Assembly: GCF_014050525.1 (NCBI RefSeq)
Contig: NZ_JACGAG010000005.1
Location: forward strand, 62,001-126,000
DNA length: 64,000 bases
Direction: 5' to 3'
Source: Clostridium sp. cel8
GTDB taxonomy: Bacteria > Bacillota > Clostridia > Clostridiales > Clostridiaceae
Under the pieces are notes generated by a model, which saw nothing but the letters and a program-made list of their open reading frames with translations, had not been told where the DNA came from and made no database searches. The translations under genes and the position numbers were made by a program. Position 1 is the first letter of the stretch; each line of letters starts with the position of its first letter. Shown here one piece after another: positions 9,153 through 16,631 of this stretch.

Positions 9153-10736
9153 TTGAAAAGATATTTAGTTGAATATAATAGAGATTTTATTGTAAATAGT
9201 GATTACGATGTGATTATAGTTGGAGCTGGAATAGCAGGTCTTTATACGGCTTTGAATATTTCAAAGAATTTGAAAGTTTGTGTTCTTATAAAAAAAGATA
9301 TTTTTGATTCGGATTCATATTTAGCACAAGGTGGAATTGCAGCTAGTATAGGTGATGATGATAGGCAGCTTCATATAGAAGATACTTTAAATGCAGGATG
9401 TTATATAAATGATAAAGAGGCAGTAAATACTCTTGTATATGAATCAGAAGAGGGAATAGATAGTTTAGTTAAGTTAGGTGTTAATTTTGATAAAGATTCT
9501 AAGGGAAATTTTTATAGATCTTTAGAAGGAAATCATTCAATTCCAAGAATACTACATGTAAATGGAGATGCTACAGGAAAGGGAATAATGGATGTTCTTA
9601 TTAAAAGAGCAAGTGAAGCTCCTAATATAGAACTTATAACTAATGTTTTTGTTATAGACGTGGTAACTGATGATAAAAAAGTATGTACTGGTGTAACTGG
9701 ATATTATAAAGGTAAATTTTTTTACTTTAAATCAAAATGTTGTGTTATAGCTTCAGGTGGAATTGGACAAATATTTTCTAAGACTACAAATATGGGAGTG
9801 CTTACAGGTGATGGTATTGCCATGGCAATAAGGGCTGGAGCTGAGCTTGAAAATATGCAGTATGTACAATTTCACCCTACGGCATTGTATTCAGATAATA
9901 ATGAGGAAAGAATGTTTTTAATATCAGAGGCAGTTAGAGGAGAAGGGGCAGTACTTAGAAGAAAAAATAGAGAAAGATTTATGATGGACTATGACAGTAG
10001 AATGGAACTTGCACCAAGAGATATTGTAGCAAGAGCTATTAAAAGTGAAATGGAGAGGTACAATTTAAAATATGTGTACTTGGATGTAACAATGCATGAT
10101 GAAGAATTTTTAAAAAATAGATTTAAAACTATATATAGTAAGTGCAATAAGCTTGGAATAGCAATAGATAAAAACTATATACCAGTAACTCCTGCACAAC
10201 ATTATTTTATGGGAGGCATAAAGGTAGATCTTTATGGAAGAACTAGTCTTAAAAATCTCTATGCTGTTGGTGAGTGTTCATGTACAGGAGTTCATGGCGC
10301 AAACAGGCTTGCAAGTAATTCTCTTATGGAAGCTGTAGTTTTTGGGAGAAGAGTTGCAGTTGATATTTCAAATATATGTCAAAATTATAAGTATGATGGT
10401 TTAGATAGTTTTTGTAGTAAAAATGATAACAAAGTGGGAAATTTAAAGTATAAAGCAAAATCACAGAATTTTAAGCTTTCTATGTTAAAGAAAAATATAA
10501 AAAATATAATGGAAAAAGATGTAGGTATAATAAGAACAGTTAATAAGCTTGAAGTGGCACTTGAAGCTCTTGAAAAACTAATGAATAATATGGAAAGTAT
10601 AGAATCAATAAATGAGGATTATATAGAAATATATAATATGTGCCAAGTGTCTACATCTGTTATTTTAGCTGCTATTAATAGCAAAAGTTCTATAGGAAGC
10701 AATTATGTAAAGGAATATTGTAAGGCATTTGTTTAA
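9153..10736 (+). CDS. nadB: L-aspartate oxidase
   Basis: NadB oxidises L-aspartate to iminoaspartate for NadA. In anaerobes fumarate is the likely electron acceptor. The 527-residue flavoprotein has the N-terminal FAD-binding motif VGAGIAGLYTALN, then AQGGIAAS, HVNGDATGKG, HPTAL and ELAPRDIVARAI, and the second FAD motif GECSCTGVHGANRLASNS. A helical domain completes the C-terminus. The start is TTG with GAAGGTGAT upstream. It is the middle gene of nadA-nadB-nadC. Confidence 0.96.
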   Translation: MKRYLVEYNRDFIVNSDYDVIIVGAGIAGLYTALNISKNLKVCVLIKKDIFDSDSYLAQGGIAASIGDDDRQLHIEDTLNAGCYINDKEAVNTLVYESEEGIDSLVKLGVNFDKDSKGNFYRSLEGNHSIPRILHVNGDATGKGIMDVLIKRASEAPNIELITNVFVIDVVTDDKKVCTGVTGYYKGKFFYFKSKCCVIASGGIGQIFSKTTNMGVLTGDGIAMAIRAGAELENMQYVQFHPTALYSDNNEERMFLISEAVRGEGAVLRRKNRERFMMDYDSRMELAPRDIVARAIKSEMERYNLKYVYLDVTMHDEEFLKNRFKTIYSKCNKLGIAIDKNYIPVTPAQHYFMGGIKVDLYGRTSLKNLYAVGECSCTGVHGANRLASNSLMEAVVFGRRVAVDISNICQNYKYDGLDSFCSKNDNKVGNLKYKAKSQNFKLSMLKKNIKNIMEKDVGIIRTVNKLEVALEALEKLMNNMESIESINEDYIEIYNMCQVSTSVILAAINSKSSIGSNYVKEYCKAFV

Positions 10737-10757
10737 AAGATGTAAGGTGGTGGAGAT

Positions 10758-11588
10758 TTGAATTATTTAATAATTGATGAATTTATTAGAAGAGCACTTA
10801 TAGAAGATATAAATTATGAAGATATTACTACAGATACTTTACTTAATGGAGATGAAATATCTAAAGGCAATTTAATTGCAAAAGATGCAGGGGTAGTTTC
10901 AGGTATTGATGTAGCAAAGAGAGTATTTCAAATTTTAGACCCAAATGTTGTATTTACTGCTATGAAAAAAGATGGAGATACAGTGAAATCTGGAGATATA
11001 ATTGCAAAGATATGTGGAAATTCAAAGTCCATATTAAAAGGTGAAAGAGTTGCTCTTAACATAATGCAGAGGATGAGCGGAATTGCAACTAAAACTCGAA
11101 ATATAGTGAACTTAGTAAAAGATTATAATGTAAAAATAGTAGATACAAGAAAAACTCTTCCTGGATTCAGAATTTTGGACAAGTATTCTGTAACTTCAGG
11201 AGGAGGATACAATCATAGATTCGATTTATCTGATTTTGTAATGATTAAAGACAATCATATAAAAGCAGTAGGTTCAATAAGAGAAGCAGTAAAAAGAGTA
11301 AAGAATAAACTTCCCTTTACAGTTAAAATTGAAGTTGAGGTTGAAAGCTTAAAACAGCTAGAAGAAGCAGTTTCTACTGAAGCTGATGTTATAATGCTTG
11401 ATAATATGGATATAGACACCATGAAAAAAGCGGTTAAGTTTATAGATGGAAGATTTAAAGTAGAGGCATCTGGAAACATAAACGAGAAAAATGTAAAAAG
11501 TGTGGCATCTACAGGAATAGATTTTATATCTATTGGGTGTCTTACTCATTCTGTTAAAGCACTTGATATAAGTCTCAAATTTTATTAA
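10758..11588 (+). CDS. nadC: Nicotinate-nucleotide pyrophosphorylase (carboxylating)
   Basis: NadC converts quinolinate and PRPP to nicotinate mononucleotide, CO2 and pyrophosphate. The 276-residue protein has the quinolinate phosphoribosyltransferase motifs ALNIMQRMSGIAT, DTRKTLPG, GGGYNHR and, near the end, EASGNI with FISIGCLTHS. The start is TTG preceded by GGTGGTGGAGAT. It ends the nad operon and its stop codon runs into the terminator. Confidence 0.97.
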   Translation: MNYLIIDEFIRRALIEDINYEDITTDTLLNGDEISKGNLIAKDAGVVSGIDVAKRVFQILDPNVVFTAMKKDGDTVKSGDIIAKICGNSKSILKGERVALNIMQRMSGIATKTRNIVNLVKDYNVKIVDTRKTLPGFRILDKYSVTSGGGYNHRFDLSDFVMIKDNHIKAVGSIREAVKRVKNKLPFTVKIEVEVESLKQLEEAVSTEADVIMLDNMDIDTMKKAVKFIDGRFKVEASGNINEKNVKSVASTGIDFISIGCLTHSVKALDISLKFY

Positions 11589-11637
11589 AGTTTAAGGGCT
11601 GTAGTAGTAAAAATTAATGCTACAGCTCTTAAACTTA
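11588..11637. terminator. Bidirectional terminator between nadC and symporter gene
   Basis: AAGTTTAAGGGCTGTAG and CTACAGCTCTTAAACTT form a 17-base stem with one G-T type mismatch, placed between two convergent genes. Confidence 0.75.
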
Positions 11638-11649
11638 TGTTAAAAAGTT

Positions 11650-13074
11650 TTATTTTGCATTTATATATTTTGTATCTGCATAATTATTTATTATTATAGT
11701 TCTATTATCTAGAGCAGCTGTTAAAAAGAAAGTTAAAAGACACACTAACCATTCCATGAATATAACATGTGGAAATATCCTAAATGAAGGTACAAGCTCC
11801 CAAATAAATAATACTACTATACCTGCAAGAGTTGTGAAGAAGGCTGAACTTCTTTTGCAAAGTTTTGGAGCAAATATAGTAAATAGAAATATAATTGTAA
11901 ATGCAGTGGAAAGACTTAAGCCTATTAATATTGTTTTTAATATACCTGACATAGATAGAGCCATGATAAAAGTAAGTACTCCAATAACTACTACAAAGAA
12001 TTTAGTCATTACAGTAAGTTTTTTATCTTTTATATTTGGATTTATAGATTTTTTATAAACGTCATTTGTAAACATTGTAGATGCAGCAATTAAAAGATTG
12101 CATGCAGTAGATACATCTGCTGCCCATAGAGCAGCAAGAGTTATTCCAGCTGCAACTGGATTTAAAGATAATATCATTTTAGGTAAAGCTAAAGTTGCAC
12201 TCATGTTTGGAAAGGAAACTTTAGCTGCCATGCCAATTATTGCACATAAAAATCCTATTGGAATCATAAGAAGTCCACCTATTACAAAAGCTCTCCTTGC
12301 CACTTTAGGATCTTTAGCTGCAAAGGTTAATTGAACAGGACCCTGCATTGACATGATTTGAGTTGTCATAACTATGATCCAGCTAAGTATAACCCATATA
12401 CCTATTCCTTTTATTGGACTGAAATATGGTATATTATGAGGAAGACTCATTTTTATGTTGTGCATACCACCTGTTGAAGCTACAGCAAGTATAGTACATA
12501 ATATAATTCCCGTATATTTAAGTGGTACATTGAACAAGTTGCATAATCCTGCTGACCACATACCACCTATAAATGTTATTCCAATAAATACGCAGGCACT
12601 AACAAGCATACCAGTTTTCAGCGTAAATATATCAGGTAAAAGTGAGGAAAGTATAGCACCGCCTGCTATATACTGAAGAGATACAATTACTATTAATATT
12701 ATTATTTGGGATATAACACAGATAAGTCGTCCTTTTTCATCGTAGAATTTTCCAAATAGTTCTGGAACTGTAGACACATTAAATTCTCTGTATTTAGATG
12801 CAAGTGCAAGTCCCATGATTATGGCACCAAATCCCCAAGCTACATTATACCATCCAGCAGAAAGTCCAACATTATAAGCTTGTTCAGCAACACCTATAGT
12901 AGAGGCACCTCCAATTGCAAGTCCTATTAATGAGCATGTTACAAGAGGAGTGGTGAGCTCTCTTCCAGCTAAAGTATAACTTTCTCCTCCTTTAGATGAT
13001 CTTTTTTTGGCAAAAAAGCTTATTAGAAAAAGTAAAGATATATACAGTATAATTATGATTAAAGATGTATTCAT
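11650..13074 (-). CDS. Sodium:solute symporter (SSS family), probable tyrosine/aromatic amino acid uptake
   Basis: This 474-residue integral membrane protein has about 12-13 hydrophobic helices. It has the SSS-family N-terminal signature: a first helix, the loop SKGGESYTLAGRELTT and the GxAIGGASTIGVAEQAYNVG segment that forms the substrate/sodium core. The family co-transports sugars, amino acids or other solutes with Na+. The function call comes from its leader, a T-box whose specifier reads UAC (Tyr). Tyrosine or a tyrosine precursor is therefore the inferred substrate; the protein alone would not reveal this. The ATG is preceded by GGAGG on the minus strand. Confidence 0.85.
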   Translation of the reverse strand: MNTSLIIIILYISLLFLISFFAKKRSSKGGESYTLAGRELTTPLVTCSLIGLAIGGASTIGVAEQAYNVGLSAGWYNVAWGFGAIIMGLALASKYREFNVSTVPELFGKFYDEKGRLICVISQIIILIVIVSLQYIAGGAILSSLLPDIFTLKTGMLVSACVFIGITFIGGMWSAGLCNLFNVPLKYTGIILCTILAVASTGGMHNIKMSLPHNIPYFSPIKGIGIWVILSWIIVMTTQIMSMQGPVQLTFAAKDPKVARRAFVIGGLLMIPIGFLCAIIGMAAKVSFPNMSATLALPKMILSLNPVAAGITLAALWAADVSTACNLLIAASTMFTNDVYKKSINPNIKDKKLTVMTKFFVVVIGVLTFIMALSMSGILKTILIGLSLSTAFTIIFLFTIFAPKLCKRSSAFFTTLAGIVVLFIWELVPSFRIFPHVIFMEWLVCLLTFFLTAALDNRTIIINNYADTKYINAK

Positions 13075-13143
13075 TTTATAAATTCCTCCATTTCAAAAAT
13101 TTTTACTCTAGAGTACTCATGTAAATTTAATATATAAAGACAT

Positions 13144-13505
13144 AAAAAAAAGCCCCTGGCCAAGGGACGAAATAGTCGTGGTACCACCCTAATTGAACAA
13201 ATAAATTTGTAAAGCAAAAAAGGTACCTAATTTAAAGGGACGAATAACCGTGGTACCACCCTAATTTAGAAACAAATTTATTGTTCTTCTCTTTCTCTTA
13301 ACGCGAGTTAAACGGCTCAGCCTACTTATTAGTTCAGCCTGCGGTTCAGGAATGTATTTCATAAGTAGAATTTATAGATTCTACTGTTTCTATATTTACA
13401 TGTACAATTCAAAAAATGAGAAAAATATAGAAACAAGCATATCAAACAGTTTACACCAACCACTGTTTCTCTTTGTGATATACCTAATTACTTCTTTCCG
13501 TCTTA
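13144..13505 (-). promoter_or_regulatory. T-box leader (specifier UAC, Tyr) with duplicated antiterminator/terminator
   Basis: Read on the minus strand, Stem I starts with GAAAGAAGTAA (13498-13488), followed by AGAGA and a GGTTGGTG apical element. The specifier region GAAATACATTCC (13360-13349) places TAC at 13356-13354, followed by A, in the same context as known T-boxes (GAAA-NNN-AUUC). Two complete T-box antiterminator motifs follow, at 13262-13237 and 13190-13164 (AGGGTGGTACCACG...CGTCCCT). The last overlaps a terminator: GTCCCT/AGGGGC stem with a T8 run at 13168-13144. The first copy is followed by GGTACC plus T6, which can pair with its own GGTACC. Uncharged tRNA-Tyr would favour read-through into the symporter. 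Confidence 0.85.
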
Positions 13506-13788
13506 ACCTTTATATAATTAATATCCTTTATGTGATTCGTATTATAGTACCATATTATAATTTAAAATATTAATGAAATCAATATATGTTATATAAGATT
13601 AGATTAAAATAGGCTTTGTTTACTAATAATATCTACTTATTGTTAAATATTACGATTTATTTTAATATGAATATTTAATAAAAAATAACTTTTACCTTTC
13701 TATATGTTCTTATTGTATATGTTATAATATAATTCATTAAAGAAATAAATGTGTAACATATTTATTAATAGTTAGTAGGTGATCTAAT

Positions 13789-16317
13789 TTGAATATTTCG
13801 TTTTTAGGAGGAGCTCGTGAAGTTGGGGGAAGTTGTATTCTCTTGAAAATTAATAATAAAAACATACTCCTTGATTGTGGAATAAGACAAGGAGCATCTA
13901 AAGATCCTATTCCTGATTTTAAAATTATTCAGGAAAGTGGTGGTATAGATGCAATAATTGTAAGTCATGCACATATGGATCATATAGGATGTTTACCAAT
14001 AATAAGTAAGGAGTATCCAGCTGCAAGGATATACACAAATGTTATGACGAAAGATCTTATGAAAGTATTACTTTATGACAGCCTTAAGATAATGAATAAT
14101 AGGGAAGAGGAAATTCCACTTTATGCAGAATCTGATGTTAAAGCTATGCTTAATCGTGTATTTCCAATTAATTATATGGTTGAATTTCCAATGTTTGAAG
14201 GCATAAAATTGTGCTTTTATACAGCAGGTCATATAGCAGGAGCTTCTTGTGTATACATAAAATCTCCTGAAGGATCATTGTTTTATTCAGGTGACTTTTC
14301 AGTATTCTCACAAAAAACAGTAGAAGGCCTTAAAATTCCTAAATTAAGACCAGATGTAGGAATTTTTGAAACAACTTATGGAGATAGACTTCATTCAAAT
14401 AGAGAAGTAGAAGAACAAAAACTTGTAGATATAATAGAAGAATGTGTTTCAAGTGGAGGAAAGATGCTTATTCCAGCTTTTGCACTTGGAAGAGCTCAGG
14501 AAGTAATACTTATAATAAAAAGAGCAATGAATAAGGGAATAATAAAAAATACAAAAGTATATGTTGATGGTATGATAAGGGATATAGCTAGAGTATATAA
14601 ATTGAATCCATTATATCTTAAAAACTCATTAGGAAAGAAAATATTGAGGGGAATAGAACCTTTTTATGATGACAACATAATTCCAGTGGAAAATAGGGCT
14701 ATGAGAGAAAAAATACTTGAAGATAAAGATAGTTGCGTAATAATTTCAAGCTCAGGTATGCTTACAGGTGGTTTTAGTCAGTATTATGCAGAAAAATTAG
14801 CACCTTGTGAAGATTCATATATAGTTATAACTGGTTATCAAGACGAAGAGTCCCCTGGAAGAAAGCTTTTAAACCTTTTAGAAGATGAAGATAAGACTTT
14901 GGAATTGAATGGTAGAATAATACCAGTAAAGTGTAAAGTAGCAAAAGTTGGACTTTCAGCACATAGTGATAAAGGTGAAATAAAATCTTTGATAAAGATG
15001 CTTTCACCTAAAGATATATTTATGATTCATGGAAATGAGGATGTAATTCAGTCTTTTTCCAAAGAAATTGCTTCAGAATCAAGATCAAGAGTGTATTCTC
15101 CAAAGTGTGGAGAAAGTTATTCTATTAATGTAAACAGACCAAGGAAACAATTGAGCAGGCATATAGGAAAAACAATGAAAGGAAATACATTAAATGAGAT
15201 TGATGTAAAAAAACTATGGGAATTTGTAATGGATAATTATGGACAAAAAAATTTTACTGTAGAAGAACTTGCTTTTATATGGACTGGTAATGAGGGTTTT
15301 ACTAGAGATATTGATAAAAATTCTAATGATTTTCTAATAGAAAGTATGATGCATTTTCAACATAGTCTTGTTGAGTCTGTTTATTTTGAAAATGATGTAA
15401 GACGACTGTTTTTGTTTAAGCCTAAATTAAAAAAAGAAGTGGAAGAATTGCTTAAACCACATGAATTAAAACCAAATGAATTAAATGATATTGTGAATAA
15501 ATATTTTTCAAGTTTTAATTTCAAAAAAGCAAGCTTAATATATAAAGAAAAAAAGATTGTGCTTAATTTTGATTTTCCATTAGTAGTTGATGATAAAATA
15601 TATGAAGTTATAGAGGAATTTAAAAGAGATGTAGAATGGAATGTTGAAATTTCAAATACAACAAATATAAATGAAGTGTCTGTAATTGTAAATGAAATGC
15701 TTAAAAATGCAGATATAAAGAAAATTTCATATAGATTAAATGAAAGAACAGTTAAAGTTATTTTGAATTCATATTTTGATGTACCAAGTCACATAACAGA
15801 TGAATTTTTAAAGCGTACAGGGCTTTTTATGTCCATTGAATATTCAAATAGATCCATTAACAACAAAGGTGAAACTCCTATATTAAGTAAGGGAAAAAAT
15901 AACTCTGCTATGGAGCAAAATGCAGCTTTAAGTGTTATAGACAATGAGTTTAAAGATAAAAAATTTAAGCCTTATAAAAAAAGCATAAAGTCATGTAATG
16001 GTGAAAAATATATAGAGCTTAGCTTTATAACTAATGTAATAGGCAGAAAATATATTAAAGAAATAGAAAAACTTTCAGAAAAAACAGGTTGGGATATAAA
16101 GATATCTGATAGTGCAAATCAAAATGATATAATAAATATATTAAAGAGTATTTGTAACATGCATAACATAGAGTTGAAAAAAAATCCATCTTTTATGATA
16201 GATACATTGACAGCAGGTATAAAACTTGAAAAATCCTATCCAGAGGAAAAGATTAATATTGTAAAAGATGAATTTGAATGTAAAACTGGATGTACTTTGG
16301 TGGTTGATGTGAAATAA
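13789..16317 (+). CDS. MBL/beta-CASP/RMMBL ribonuclease-like protein with repeated C-terminal domain
   Basis: The 842-residue protein starts with TTG behind AGGTGATC. Residues 1-440 form a metallo-beta-lactamase core with beta-CASP insertion and RMMBL segment. HAHMDH is at 60-65, H148, D169, GLSAHSDKGE has H392 and MIHGNED has H414, so all metal ligands of the CPSF73/RNase J-type nucleases are present. Residues 440-580 are a helical linker. The rest holds a duplicated unit of about 100 residues (approx. 587-685 and 739-842) with a pattern reminiscent of KH RNA-binding domains (for example IGRKYIKEIEKLSEKTGW). RNA processing or decay is the likely role; the substrate is unknown. The C-terminal extension makes it much longer than RNase J-like family members. 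Confidence 0.85.
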   Translation: MNISFLGGAREVGGSCILLKINNKNILLDCGIRQGASKDPIPDFKIIQESGGIDAIIVSHAHMDHIGCLPIISKEYPAARIYTNVMTKDLMKVLLYDSLKIMNNREEEIPLYAESDVKAMLNRVFPINYMVEFPMFEGIKLCFYTAGHIAGASCVYIKSPEGSLFYSGDFSVFSQKTVEGLKIPKLRPDVGIFETTYGDRLHSNREVEEQKLVDIIEECVSSGGKMLIPAFALGRAQEVILIIKRAMNKGIIKNTKVYVDGMIRDIARVYKLNPLYLKNSLGKKILRGIEPFYDDNIIPVENRAMREKILEDKDSCVIISSSGMLTGGFSQYYAEKLAPCEDSYIVITGYQDEESPGRKLLNLLEDEDKTLELNGRIIPVKCKVAKVGLSAHSDKGEIKSLIKMLSPKDIFMIHGNEDVIQSFSKEIASESRSRVYSPKCGESYSINVNRPRKQLSRHIGKTMKGNTLNEIDVKKLWEFVMDNYGQKNFTVEELAFIWTGNEGFTRDIDKNSNDFLIESMMHFQHSLVESVYFENDVRRLFLFKPKLKKEVEELLKPHELKPNELNDIVNKYFSSFNFKKASLIYKEKKIVLNFDFPLVVDDKIYEVIEEFKRDVEWNVEISNTTNINEVSVIVNEMLKNADIKKISYRLNERTVKVILNSYFDVPSHITDEFLKRTGLFMSIEYSNRSINNKGETPILSKGKNNSAMEQNAALSVIDNEFKDKKFKPYKKSIKSCNGEKYIELSFITNVIGRKYIKEIEKLSEKTGWDIKISDSANQNDIINILKSICNMHNIELKKNPSFMIDTLTAGIKLEKSYPEEKINIVKDEFECKTGCTLVVDVK

Positions 16318-16332
16318 ATTCAGGGCATGAGA

Positions 16333-16412
16333 AGAATATCTGCTATAGAATCTCTGTATGAAGTGTTTTCGTCAAAAATAATACATATTAGAGATTTAAT
16401 AGCTGATATTCT
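16333..16412. repeat. Long imperfect inverted repeat between convergent genes
   Basis: AGAATATC (16333-16340) pairs with GATATTCT (16405-16412). The pairing continues inward through GCTAT/ATAGC, GAATCTCT/AGAGATTT and GTATG/CATAT around a 20-base loop. It lies between the 3' ends of the nuclease gene and the minus-strand activator gene, so a transcription-stop role is plausible, although no strong T run follows directly. Confidence 0.45.
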
Positions 16413-16459
16413 ATTTTGAATTTTTACTTTGTATATTTTGTATATTTAGATATAATAAG

Positions 16460-16631
16460 TTAAATTAAATTATTGTTTTGTAAAATTAGAATTATATAGC
16501 ATATTTCATCATCATTTATTGTTATGTCATATTCATTTTCTAGTTGAGTTATTTCTTTTCTGATTTTTATGAATTGTAGTTTGTTTTTAATTTTAAAATC
16601 ATATGTATTCTCAAATTTAACATATTTTTTT
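16460..16631 (-). pseudogene. Out-of-frame C-terminal tail of the LevR-type regulator (PRD2)
   Basis: Downstream of an A7 run on the minus strand (16631-16625) the upstream gene's frame ends quickly. The alternative frame continues for 55 codons to a TAA at 16462-16460. It encodes KYVKFENTYDFKIKNK followed by IRKEITQLENEYDITI and a DDEICYIILIL ending, which is the typical second half of a PRD domain. One extra A (A8) would restore a continuous protein. This may be a genuine mutation, a sequencing error in a homopolymer, or -1 slippage. Confidence 0.75.

Noticed and set aside
13352-13573. Plus-strand ORF of 73 residues
   Set aside because: It lies entirely in the T-box leader and its upstream promoter region on the opposite strand and has no RBS or family features.
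13700-13728. Promoter for the beta-CASP nuclease gene
   Set aside because: TATAAT at 13723-13728 is clear, but no acceptable -35 box is found at 16-18 bases, so it is not listed as a feature.
16324-16458. Minus-strand peptide IYKVKIQNRISAIKSLI... after the LevR-type gene
   Set aside because: It has no start codon or RBS, and its sequence arises from the long inverted repeat region; too weak to call even as a remnant.
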